Below, in pieces: positions 8,162-14,578 of a stretch of DNA of 17,010 nucleotides (position 1 is the stretch's first letter; each line of letters opens with the position of its first letter). The DNA comes from PALSA-911 sp037442565. Its GTDB lineage: Bacteria; Pseudomonadota; Alphaproteobacteria; Acetobacterales; Acetobacteraceae. Location: positions 1-17,010 of the forward strand of contig JBBIQA010000091.1 in NCBI GenBank assembly GCA_037442565.1, given 5' to 3'. Both the position numbers and the translations under genes were made by a program. A model generated the notes under the pieces. It was not told where the DNA came from. It made no database searches and saw only the letters and a program-made list of their open reading frames with translations.

Positions 8162-9286
8162 TCAGGCGCCGGCGGGACGGATATCGGCCACACGGACCTT
8201 CAGCGCCGGATCGAGCTTCTGCACGCCGATGCTGACGACCAGCGCGCCATCTTCCAGGCCGGAGACCAGGGCGGTGGCATCGCGCAGGGCCTGGATCGTG
8301 ACCGGGTGCGCGGTCAGCCGCCCGGTTTGCGCGTCCACGGTCCACACCATCGGCCCGTCGCCGCGATCGGTGAGCGCGGCGGACGGCAGGTCGGCGACCG
8401 CCATGCCGCCGCTGGTGGACAGCTCCACGGTGGCGGTCATGCCGAGCGCGACCCAGTCGGGCGGATTGGTGAGAGCGAAGCGGGCGGTATAGGTGCGCAA
8501 TTGGGGATCCGCCTGCGGCGCCAGTTCGCGCAGCCGGGCATCGAGGCGGATATCGGGCCGGGCCCAGAAGCCGACCTTGGCCTCGGCCTTCGCCAGGCCG
8601 GGCAAGGCGGATTCCGGCAGCGCGACCTCCGCCTCGAAGTCCCCGGCATCGGCAAGGCGCAGCACGGGCGCTCCCTCGGCGACCACGGTGCCGGGATCGG
8701 CCAGTGTGGCGATCACCACGCCATCCTGGGGGGCGCGCAGCACCGCGTAGTCCAGCCGGTTGCGCGCCAGCTGCAGCGCCGCCTCGGCGGAGGCGACGCG
8801 CTGGCCGGCGGTGCGGGCCAGCGCCTGGCGCGCATCGTTCACCGCCACCGCGACGTCGCCCCGGCGCAGCAGCGAGGCCGAGCGCTCCGCATCCGCGGAT
8901 GCCTGCACCTCCTGCGCCCGGGCAGAGGCCAGGTCGGCGGCGGCGGATTGAAGGGATAGCTGGAGATCGGCGGGATCGAGCCGGGCCAGGACCTGCCCGG
9001 CCACGACATGGGTGCCGCGGTCGACTTCGCGCTGGATGATCCGCCCGCCGGTGCGAAAGCCGATATCGGCGACATGGCGGGCCTGGATCACCCCGGCATA
9101 GCGATGGGTTTCGGTGGCCGGCGCGAGGTGAACGCGGACCACCTGCACCGGCCGCGGCGCATCGGCGACGCTGGGCTGCGCCCGCTCCAAGCAGGCGCCA
9201 AGCAGCAGCGGCAGCACCAGAGCCATCGCCAGCCCGAGCGGCACGATATGCGTGGGCTTGAAGGTGTCGCGGATGAAGCGGGGCAT
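8162..9286 (-). CDS. RND efflux periplasmic adaptor (HlyD/AcrA family), predicted lipoprotein
   Basis: Periplasmic adaptor linking the RND pump to an outer-membrane channel. It is 374 aa, normal for AcrA-type adaptors. Residues 16-32 form a lipoprotein signal ending LLLGAC, so C32 is the predicted lipidated cysteine. The barrel-sandwich (lipoyl-like) first half starts at about 66-100 (IQARHVADIGFRTGGRI). A coiled-coil hairpin rich in Ala, Arg and Glu spans about 105-180, the second lipoyl half includes LRAPQDGVVI, and beta-barrel and membrane-proximal domains follow. The frame extends upstream to 9601 through the tetR gene in another frame; 9286 is chosen for its signal peptide and a GGAG 7 bases upstream. 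Only one adaptor gene is present, unlike the two (triA, triB) of the Pseudomonas Tri system. Confidence 0.94.
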   Translation of the reverse strand: MPRFIRDTFKPTHIVPLGLAMALVLPLLLGACLERAQPSVADAPRPVQVVRVHLAPATETHRYAGVIQARHVADIGFRTGGRIIQREVDRGTHVVAGQVLARLDPADLQLSLQSAAADLASARAQEVQASADAERSASLLRRGDVAVAVNDARQALARTAGQRVASAEAALQLARNRLDYAVLRAPQDGVVIATLADPGTVVAEGAPVLRLADAGDFEAEVALPESALPGLAKAEAKVGFWARPDIRLDARLRELAPQADPQLRTYTARFALTNPPDWVALGMTATVELSTSGGMAVADLPSAALTDRGDGPMVWTVDAQTGRLTAHPVTIQALRDATALVSGLEDGALVVSIGVQKLDPALKVRVADIRPAGA

Positions 9287-9293
9287 CGTCGAT

Positions 9294-9297
9294 CTCC
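9294..9297 (-). promoter_or_regulatory. Ribosome binding site of the adaptor gene
   Basis: The minus strand reads GGAG, then 7 bases, then the ATG at 9286. It selects this start in a frame that otherwise stays open for a further 105 codons. Confidence 0.65.
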
Positions 9298-9323
9298 GGC
9301 AGGGCACACTGGGGCGCCGCCGG

Positions 9324-9352
9324 AAATTATGATGATTATTGATATTCGTCAA
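9324..9352 (-). promoter_or_regulatory. Predicted promoter of the adaptor-pump genes
   Basis: On the minus strand, a -35-like TTGACG (9352-9347) is followed by a 17-bp spacer and a -10-like TAATTT (9329-9324); CATAAT two bases earlier is an alternative -10. The segment is strongly AT-rich in a GC-rich genome. Transcription would start near 9317, leaving a leader of about 31 bases that contains the GGAG site. The -35 overlaps the last bases of tetR. This suggests the adaptor and pump can be transcribed apart from tetR. Confidence 0.5.
9330..9351 (-). promoter_or_regulatory. Predicted TetR operator, site 2 (before adaptor gene)
   Basis: On the minus strand this is TGACGA-N10-TCATCA, an imperfect inverted repeat whose half-sites fit TGAYRA. 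It fills the space between the predicted -35 and -10 of the adaptor promoter. The plus-strand end is the TGA stop region of tetR. The same element, at the same offset, lies in the tetR promoter (9989-10010). Confidence 0.5.
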
Positions 9353-9975
9353 TCGTCCGGATGCGGCCGCAGGGCGCGCAGCACGAAACCCGCCATGGCA
9401 TCCGCGAGACCGGCCTGGTCGTCGTCGTCCGCGCATTGCTCCACCACCTGGGGATGGATGAAGGCGACGATGGAGGTGTGCACGATCTTCGCCGTCTGAT
9501 TGGCGTCGGTGCGCGCGAAGCAGCCGGCGGCCTGGCCGTCCATGAGGATGTGGCGGATGGCGGTCTCGATCGCCTCGACATGCGCGTCGATCACCGGCCA
9601 ATGCTCCTGCATGGCGGCGCCGACCATGTCATGCATTTTCTTCTCATGGAAAAACAATGCGATGGTCTGCTCCTGCAAGGCGCGGAACAGGGCGCGCAGG
9701 CGTTCCGGCGCACTGCCGGGGCCGCGGGCAATGCCCCAGGCGAGGTCTTCCAGCCCGGCCAGGATGCGGGTGCAGATCGCCTCGTTGATTGCCGCCTTGC
9801 TGGGGAAGAACCGGTAGACGTTGGCCGGTGACATCCGCAGTTCGCGGGCGATGTCGGCGACGGCGGTCTTCTGGTAGCCGAGGGTGCGGAACAGCCGCTC
9901 CGCGGTGTCGATGATCGCGGCGCGGGTGGCTTCCGCCTTCGATCCGGCGGCGGGCTGGGCGAGGGTCTGACTCAT
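9349..9975 (-). CDS. TetR-family transcriptional repressor of the efflux genes
   Basis: DNA-binding regulator, 208 aa from the chosen start. The N-terminal TetR_N domain covers about residues 14-60, with the helix-turn-helix at 37-60 (TAVADIARELRMSPANVYRFF). The C-terminal two thirds form the ligand-binding/dimer domain, which has no recognisable ligand signature. The gene lies directly upstream of the adaptor and pump genes on the same strand, the usual layout for a local repressor responding to a pump substrate. Starts at 10032, 9981 and 9975 are possible. The predicted promoter places transcription start at about 9976, so 9975 would give a leaderless mRNA. No Shine-Dalgarno precedes any of the three. 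The likely binding site is the palindrome found both here and before the adaptor gene. Confidence 0.93.
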   Translation of the reverse strand: MSQTLAQPAAGSKAEATRAAIIDTAERLFRTLGYQKTAVADIARELRMSPANVYRFFPSKAAINEAICTRILAGLEDLAWGIARGPGSAPERLRALFRALQEQTIALFFHEKKMHDMVGAAMQEHWPVIDAHVEAIETAIRHILMDGQAAGCFARTDANQTAKIVHTSIVAFIHPQVVEQCADDDDQAGLADAMAGFVLRALRPHPDD

Positions 9976-9982
9976 AGACATA

Positions 9983-10011
9983 ACGATATGACGATTTTCA
10001 TTTTTTGTCAC
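9983..10011 (-). promoter_or_regulatory. Predicted tetR promoter
   Basis: On the minus strand, GTGACA (10011-10006) as -35 is followed by a 17-bp spacer and TATCGT (9988-9983) as -10. The spacer is an A-rich tract that stands out from the GC-rich surroundings. Counting seven bases past the -10 puts +1 at about 9976, next to the ATG at 9975. This argues against the longest start at 10032, which would lie upstream of its own promoter. Confidence 0.5.
9989..10010 (-). promoter_or_regulatory. Predicted TetR operator, site 1 (before tetR)
   Basis: On the minus strand this is TGACAA-N10-TCGTCA. It begins one base inside the -35 and ends against the -10, so bound repressor would block polymerase. 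It shares half-sites, spacing and position relative to the promoter with site 2 at 9330-9351. A wider imperfect symmetry, CGATA-TGAC against GTCA-C-TATCG, extends to 9984-10016. Confidence 0.5.
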
Positions 10012-10042
10012 TATCGCACCACACCGGGCCATGCGGCCGGGG

Positions 10043-10807
10043 TCATTCCTCCGACGGTTCGCCCTGGATCGGCGTCTTGCCGAGGTCCTCGATCAGCCGT
10101 GTCACCGCCGCGATGGCGGCCTCCGCGTCGGCGGCCTCGGTGCCCTTGGCGACGATTGTCACGCCGTTGCCGGTCGGGCGGTAGTACGGGTAGCTGCCGA
10201 GATCCAGATGCGGATAGCGGTTCTGCACGTCCGTCAGTCCCTGGGCGATCAGCCCCTCGGCCAGGCCGAACGCATGCACCGCGCGCGAGACGATCGGCTT
10301 GCCGCCCTTCAGGGTCGGCGCCAGCGTGTCGAACATCGATTGCATGATCCGCGGCACGCCGGCCATCACGTGCACGTTCTCCAGGCTGAAGCCGGGCGCG
10401 ACGGAGATGGCGTTCTCGATCAGCCGGACGCCGCGCGGCATGATAGCCATGCGCTGGCGGGCGGCGTTGAACTCACCGGGCCGGTAGGCCGCTTCCATGC
10501 GGGCCCAGGCCTCGGGCTGCGGCTCCCACGGCACGCCGAAGGCGGCGGCGATGCACTCGCTGGTGATGTCGTCATGCGTCGGGCCGATGCCGCCGGTGGT
10601 GAACACGTGGTCGAACTTCTTCCGCACCTCGTTCACGGTGGCGATGATCGTCTCCGCCACATCGGGGATCACCCGCACCTCGCGCAGGGGGATGCCGATC
10701 TCGCCCAGGCGGATGGCGAGGAAGCGGATATTGGCGTCCTGGGTGCGGCCGGACAACACCTCGTTGCCGATCACCAGCAGGCAGGCCGTCGGGTTGGTCT
10801 CAGACAT
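10043..10807 (-). CDS. CinA-like molybdopterin-binding-domain protein (MoCF/COG1058 domain only)
   Basis: Protein of 254 aa with the MoaB/MogA-type fold found at the N-terminus of CinA. Visible signatures are VIGNEVLSGRTQDAN (12-26) and the phosphate-binding TTGGIGPTHDD (70-80). Full-length CinA is about 400 aa and adds a C-terminal nicotinamide-nucleotide amidase domain; that domain is absent here. Related stand-alone domains have been linked to pyrophosphatase activity on ADP-ribose or FAD, but the activity of this protein is not established by sequence. The frame is open to 10864; 10807 is chosen because GGAGA lies 5 bases upstream and the conserved fold begins there. It sits 66 bp after the GNAT-Nudix gene on the same strand and may be the last gene of the argJ transcript. 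Confidence 0.88.
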   Translation of the reverse strand: MSETNPTACLLVIGNEVLSGRTQDANIRFLAIRLGEIGIPLREVRVIPDVAETIIATVNEVRKKFDHVFTTGGIGPTHDDITSECIAAAFGVPWEPQPEAWARMEAAYRPGEFNAARQRMAIMPRGVRLIENAISVAPGFSLENVHVMAGVPRIMQSMFDTLAPTLKGGKPIVSRAVHAFGLAEGLIAQGLTDVQNRYPHLDLGSYPYYRPTGNGVTIVAKGTEAADAEAAIAAVTRLIEDLGKTPIQGEPSEE

Positions 10808-10828
10808 GATGGTCTCCGATGATGGTCT
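10806..10828. repeat. Short direct repeat across the CinA-like start codon
   Basis: ATGATGGTCT occurs at 10806-10815 and again at 10819-10828, a 13-bp period. The first copy includes part of the start codon and, read on the minus strand, part of the ribosome binding site. Most likely a small local duplication. Confidence 0.45.
10813..10817 (-). promoter_or_regulatory. Ribosome binding site of the CinA-like gene
   Basis: The minus strand reads GGAGA followed by 5 bases and the ATG at 10807. It favours the 254-residue protein over the version 19 residues longer. Confidence 0.6.
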
Positions 10829-10873
10829 GCTGGAATGGTCCGCGGGGGCAGTGCCGCCAGTCACAGGAACCGG

Positions 10874-11959
10874 TCACAGAAAGTCGCGCAGCAGCGGGAT
10901 AAGCGGCTTGTCCGCCGGCGGCATGGAATAGGTGGTGAGTTTCTCCGGCCGCACCCAGGCCAGGGTCTGGCCCTCGCGTCCCTGGGGATTGCCGCGCCAG
11001 CGACGGCACAGGAACAGTGGCATCAGCAGGTGAAACCCCTCATAGGCATGCGAGGCGAAGGCGAACGGCGCCAGGCAGGCGGCCGACACGTCGATGCCCA
11101 GCTCCTCCTTCAGCTCGCGGATCAGCGCGGCTTCCGGGGTTTCGCCGGGATCGAGCTTGCCGCCCGGAAACTCCCACAGGCCGGCCATCTTCTTGCCCTC
11201 GGGACGGCGGGCCAGCAGCACCCGGTTGTCGGTGTCGATCAGGGCGCAGGCGGCCACCAGCAGCAGCGGCATCGGCTTTTTCCCATCCTCATAGATCGGG
11301 GCATCGGCGTCGGGCGGCACGACCGTACGGCCGAAGATGTCCTCCCGCGTGGCGTGGAAGCGCAGCACCTTCTCCTCTCCGCCGCGGGCGACGGACATCT
11401 CCGTCCCCTCGCCGATCTCGCGCAAGCCGATCCGGCGCAGGACCGCCATGGAGGCGGGATTGTCGGTGAACACGTTGGCGTCGATCGCGTCGATATCGAG
11501 ATTGGCGAAGGCCCAGCGCACGAAGCGGGTCGCCGCCTCGGTGCCCACGCCGTGGCCCCAGAAGCGGGTGCCGACCCAGTAGCCGAGCTGGCCGTGGCGG
11601 GTCTTGGCGTCGATGCGCAGGCCGATCGCGCCGATGATCAGCTCCTCGTCGCCCTCCTTGCCGGTGATGGCAAGGTGATACGCGGTGCCGGCGTCGATCT
11701 GGCGGCGGGTGGAGGCGATCCAGGTGTCGGCGAGGTCGCGGGGATACGGGAACGGCACCACCGCGAGGTTGCGCGTCACCTGCCAGTCGTTGATCAGCCG
11801 GTGCAGGGCGGTGGCGTCTTCCGGCTTGAAGGCGCGCAGGCTGAGGCGCTCGGTCGCGATCGGGGCATACCCCGGCCTCGACGCCTCCTCCAGGAGCGGC
11901 GCGGGTGCGATCTTGCGGGATCGGCTGCGGGGGGAGCGCGCCTTGGCCGGCGCCGTCAT
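10874..11959 (-). CDS. Fused GNAT acetyltransferase and Nudix (MutT-type) hydrolase
   Basis: A 361-aa protein with two enzyme domains. Residues about 35-185 are a RimJ/RimL-type GNAT acetyltransferase, with the acetyl-CoA loop at FWGHGVGTEAA (133-143) and the late NPASMAVLRRIGL (167-179). Residues about 228-360 are a MutT-like Nudix domain. Its Nudix box is complete: G267, E273, R281, E282, E285, E286 and G288 at canonical spacing, which implies Mg-dependent pyrophosphohydrolase activity. MutT proteins hydrolyse oxidised nucleotides such as 8-oxo-dGTP; the substrate of the acetyltransferase half is unknown. A basic, Pro/Ala-rich tail (1-30) precedes the first domain. The ATG is 7 bp after the argJ stop, so co-transcription is near certain. 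A MutT-type gene after argJ is common in alphaproteobacteria. The fused form is, as far as I recall, an annotated architecture. Confidence 0.92.
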   Translation of the reverse strand: MTAPAKARSPRSRSRKIAPAPLLEEASRPGYAPIATERLSLRAFKPEDATALHRLINDWQVTRNLAVVPFPYPRDLADTWIASTRRQIDAGTAYHLAITGKEGDEELIIGAIGLRIDAKTRHGQLGYWVGTRFWGHGVGTEAATRFVRWAFANLDIDAIDANVFTDNPASMAVLRRIGLREIGEGTEMSVARGGEEKVLRFHATREDIFGRTVVPPDADAPIYEDGKKPMPLLLVAACALIDTDNRVLLARRPEGKKMAGLWEFPGGKLDPGETPEAALIRELKEELGIDVSAACLAPFAFASHAYEGFHLLMPLFLCRRWRGNPQGREGQTLAWVRPEKLTTYSMPPADKPLIPLLRDFL

Positions 11960-11966
11960 GGCTGCA

Positions 11967-13211
11967 TCAGCTGCGATAGCTGCCGTTGATGTCGATGTAG
12001 CCGTGCGTCAGGTCGCAGGTCCAGGCGGTCGCGCGGCCGCGGCCCAGGCCGAGATCGATGGCGATTTCCACTTCGCGGCCCTTCATGTGCGCGACCACCG
12101 GGGTCTCGTCGTAGCCCGGCACCACGCCGCCGTCCCGCGCCATCCAGGTGCCACCGACGCCGACCGAGAGCTTGTCGCGGTCGGCCGGTTCGCCGGCCTT
12201 GCCCACCGCCATGACGATGCGGCCCCAGTTGGCGTCCTCGCCGGCGATGGCGGTTTTCACCAGCGGCGAGTTGGCGACGGCCATGGCGACCCGCTTGGCC
12301 GATTTCGCCGTGACGGCGCCGCTGACATCGATGCGCACCAGCTTCTGCGCGCCCTCGCCGTCGCGGATCACCTGCAAGGCGAGATCGAGCAGCACCTCGT
12401 CCAGCGCGCGGGCAAAATCCTTCAGCATGCGGTTGCGGGCGTTGTTGCCGTCGCCGGCGGGGATGCGCGGGTGCTTGGCCTGGCCGGTGGCGAACAGCAG
12501 CACGGTGTCGGAAGTGGAGGTGTCGCTGTCCACCGTCGTGCAGTTGAAACTGCGGTCGGTGCCCTTGCGCAGCAGGGTCTGCATGGCGTCGGCCGGCAGC
12601 TTGGCGTCGGTGAAGAGGAAGCACAGCATGGTGGCCATGTCCGGCGCGATCATGCCGCTGCCCTTTGCGATGCCGCTGATGCGCACCGTGGTCTCGCCGA
12701 TCTGCGCGGTGCGGGTGGCGCCCTTGGGGAAGGTGTCGGTGGTCATGATGCCGCGCGCGGCGTCTTCCCAGGCAGCGGCGCTCAGGTTCTGCTGCAGTCC
12801 CGGCAGTGCCGCGACCAGCTTCTGGTGCGGCAGCACCTCGCCGATCACCCCGGTAGAGGCCAGGAACACCTGCTTCGCCGGGCAATCCAGCAGCTTGGCA
12901 GCGGCCTGCGCCGTGGCGACGCAGGCCTGCTCACCGGCGCGGCCGGTGAACACATTGGCATTGCCGGCGTTGATCACCACGCCGCGCGCCTTGCCGCCCT
13001 TCAGCGCCGCGCGGCACCAGTCGATCGGCGCGCCCGGGCATTTGTTGGAGGTGAACACCCCCGCCACCGTGGTGCCGGCGGCCAGTTCGGCCATAACCAC
13101 GTCCGTGCGACCCTGGTAGCGAATACCGGCCGCGGCGGCGGAAAGGCGCACCCCCGCCAGCGGCGGCAGTTCGGGCAGCGCGACTGCAAGCGGGGAAACG
13201 GGTGTGGCCAT
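11967..13211 (-). CDS. argJ: Bifunctional glutamate N-acetyltransferase/ornithine acetyltransferase
   Basis: Arginine biosynthesis enzyme that moves acetyl from N-acetylornithine to glutamate, closing the acetyl cycle; some members also use acetyl-CoA. At 414 aa it is full length. The precursor cleaves itself before a threonine to give alpha and beta subunits. The site is visible as MIAPDMATM, with T194 as the N-terminal nucleophile of the beta chain. Other conserved stretches are TSNKCPGAP (54-62), NAGNANVFTG (81-90), STGVIGE (119-125), the NWGRI segment near residue 325, and the C-terminal DLTHGYIDINGSYRS. AGGAAG lies 6 bases before the ATG. It follows the isomerase gene by 70 bp and precedes the GNAT-Nudix gene by 7 bp. 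Whether it is mono- or bifunctional cannot be told here. Confidence 0.97.
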   Translation of the reverse strand: MATPVSPLAVALPELPPLAGVRLSAAAAGIRYQGRTDVVMAELAAGTTVAGVFTSNKCPGAPIDWCRAALKGGKARGVVINAGNANVFTGRAGEQACVATAQAAAKLLDCPAKQVFLASTGVIGEVLPHQKLVAALPGLQQNLSAAAWEDAARGIMTTDTFPKGATRTAQIGETTVRISGIAKGSGMIAPDMATMLCFLFTDAKLPADAMQTLLRKGTDRSFNCTTVDSDTSTSDTVLLFATGQAKHPRIPAGDGNNARNRMLKDFARALDEVLLDLALQVIRDGEGAQKLVRIDVSGAVTAKSAKRVAMAVANSPLVKTAIAGEDANWGRIVMAVGKAGEPADRDKLSVGVGGTWMARDGGVVPGYDETPVVAHMKGREVEIAIDLGLGRGRATAWTCDLTHGYIDINGSYRS

Positions 13212-13234
13212 GGACTACTTCCTGTGATCGGTCG

Positions 13235-13264
13235 GCCGGCAGTTCCCCGAGTGGAACCGCCGGC
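13235..13264. other. Strong hairpin between the isomerase and argJ genes
   Basis: A 12-bp stem (GCCGGCAGTTCC against GGAACCGCCGGC, one non-Watson-Crick position) closes a 6-base loop at 13247-13252. On the plus strand it is followed by a T-rich stretch (13267-13278), but no plus-strand gene ends here. In the direction of isomerase-argJ transcription no U-tract follows, so it is more likely an RNA-stability or attenuating stem than a full terminator. Confidence 0.55.
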
Positions 13265-13281
13265 AGTGTTTCTTGTTCGGG

Positions 13282-14253
13282 CTATTTCGGCGCGACGGGG
13301 GCGGGCGTCGCGGGCGGCACGGCGGTGTCGGTCGCCTTCGGCACCGAACCGTCCATGTTGAAGCGCTCAATCTTCACCTCGGCGCGCGCCTTGGCGATGA
13401 CGGCCTGCACGCCTTCCTGGATCATCTTCTGGCGCAGCTGGTCGTGGCTCTGCTCGAAGCTCGGCGGCGGCGCGGTGCGGCGTTCCTCCAGCTTGATCAC
13501 GTGCCAGCCGAACTGGGTGTGCACAGGCACCGCGGAGATCTCGCCGGGCTTCATGGCGAAGGCGGCATCGGCGAATTCCGGCACCATCTCCTCCTTGCGG
13601 AAGAAGCCGAGGTCGCCGCCCTGGGCGCCGCCGGGGTCCTTGCTGTATTTCTTCGCCAGGGCCGCGAAATCGCCGCCCTTCTTCAGTTCGGCGATGATCT
13701 TCTTCGCCTCCGCCTCGTCGGCGACCAGGATGTGGCGGGCATGGACCTCTTCCTCGCCGGGCTTGCCGGCGATATCGCGGTCGTAGCGCGCGCGAATGGC
13801 GGCCTCGCTCAGCGTCGGTCCGACCTCGCGGCCGATCAGCGCCGATTGCAGCGCCCGGTCGGACGCCTCGGTCATCTGCCGGCTAACCACCGGATCCTTG
13901 TCCAGGCCGGCCTTGCGGGCTGCGATCAGCAGCGCCTGACCGTCGATCACCTGATCCAACAGCATCGGCATCAGCACCTGGGCCGGCATGCCGCGGGCGT
14001 TCTCGGGCAGCGTTGCGGCAGCCGCGCGGACGTCGCTCTGGTGGATGACGAAATCGTTCACCTTGGCGACAACCGGATCCACCGGCGCGGCGGCGGGAGC
14101 GCCAGCCGGAGCCGGAGCCGGAGCAGTGGGGGCCGCAACCTGTGCCATCCCGGGCGTGAGCGCGCTGACGCAGCAAAGCGAGGCGCCCAGGGTGAGCCCG
14201 GCAAGAGTGCACTTGGCCAAGGCGCGGGCCGGGACCCAGTCGAAACGCAACAT
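13282..14253 (-). CDS. Periplasmic parvulin-type peptidyl-prolyl cis-trans isomerase
   Basis: Exported folding factor of 323 aa, PrsA/SurA/PpiD-like. The N-terminus has a signal segment (hydrophobic about 15-33, cleavage region near MAQV at 36-39). A Pro/Ala-rich linker (41-60) and an N-terminal helical chaperone region (about 61-160) follow. The PPIC rotamase domain covers about 168-260, with VHARHILV (170-177), GGDFAALAKKYSKDPG (193-208), GGDLGFF (212-218) and the closing FGWHVIKLEERR (248-259). A second Pro/Ala-rich tail ends the protein. A GGGG run 6 bases before the ATG is a possible Shine-Dalgarno. The gene is divergent from secA, so a foldase for exported proteins sits back-to-back with the export motor; this is a recurrent alphaproteobacterial arrangement. 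An LXXC lipobox is not convincing. Confidence 0.93.
   Translation of the reverse strand: MLRFDWVPARALAKCTLAGLTLGASLCCVSALTPGMAQVAAPTAPAPAPAGAPAAAPVDPVVAKVNDFVIHQSDVRAAAATLPENARGMPAQVLMPMLLDQVIDGQALLIAARKAGLDKDPVVSRQMTEASDRALQSALIGREVGPTLSEAAIRARYDRDIAGKPGEEEVHARHILVADEAEAKKIIAELKKGGDFAALAKKYSKDPGGAQGGDLGFFRKEEMVPEFADAAFAMKPGEISAVPVHTQFGWHVIKLEERRTAPPPSFEQSHDQLRQKMIQEGVQAVIAKARAEVKIERFNMDGSVPKATDTAVPPATPAPVAPK
14105..14124. repeat. Hexanucleotide repeat in the isomerase linker
   Basis: GCCGGA is repeated three times in tandem plus two bases of a fourth copy. It encodes part of the Pro-Ala linker after the signal peptide. A unit of six keeps the frame, so length variation here would change only the linker length. 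Confidence 0.6.
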
Positions 14254-14279
14254 ATTAACCCCTGATTTTAAGTGGCCAG

Positions 14280-14308
14280 ATCATGCCGCATGCCCCGCCG
14301 CGCCACAA
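14280..14308 (-). promoter_or_regulatory. Possible isomerase-argJ operon promoter
   Basis: On the minus strand, TTGTGG (14308-14303), a 17-bp spacer and CATGAT (14285-14280) form a moderate sigma-70-like pair. Transcription would start near 14273, about 20 bases before the isomerase ATG. The match is only moderate and could be chance. Confidence 0.25.
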
Positions 14309-14414
14309 GGACGCCACAGTTCTGCAATCCGCCTCGTGTATCCTCAACAGCACACAGGACGAAGAGAACGCGCCGGAGACGGTCGCTCGCAGGGCATCCC
14401 CGCGCGGCGCATCG

Positions 14415-14443
14415 TTGACCCCAGGCCCCTCGGGTCCTATCTG
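14415..14443 (+). promoter_or_regulatory. Possible secA promoter
   Basis: TTGACC (14415-14420), a 17-bp spacer and TATCTG (14438-14443) form a sigma-70-like pair with a good -35 and a weak -10. Transcription would start at about 14450, leaving a leader of about 129 bases before the secA ATG. Confidence 0.35.
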
Positions 14444-14578
14444 ATCGCTGCTGTGCCTCGCCTATGCTCGACCGGTCTATCCCAGCCCGGTCCGTTCCGG
14501 CGCGCACCGACCAGGTGCGGCCAGACGGCCGGGCCGATCCGGCGGTATGCGGCGGGGCAGACATACATAAAGGTTCGC

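Larger units (their letters stand above)
14254..14578. other. Intergenic region between divergent isomerase and secA genes
   Basis: This 325-bp region is AT-richer near the isomerase start. It holds one promoter candidate for each direction, listed separately. Within the presumed secA leader, a small hairpin (6-bp stem CGCACC/GGTGCG, loop 14509-14513) can form, and GC-rich pairing is possible between 14521 and 14545. No tRNA, known riboswitch or SecM-like signal-peptide ORF was recognised. Short open frames on both strands here lack ribosome binding sites. Confidence 0.55.

Noticed and set aside
8136..8345. 70-residue N-terminal extension of the RND pump
   Set aside because: It lies inside the adaptor gene, is low-complexity Arg/Gly/Pro, and the pump's first helix begins exactly at the ATG at 8135.
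10835..13361. Overlapping plus-strand open frames across the GNAT-Nudix and argJ genes
   Set aside because: The minus strand encodes intact ArgJ and GNAT-Nudix proteins with diagnostic motifs; the plus-strand translations have none.
14268..14564. 98-codon minus-strand frame in the isomerase-secA intergenic region
   Set aside because: No Shine-Dalgarno, no recognisable domain, and it would occupy the whole promoter region of two essential-type genes.
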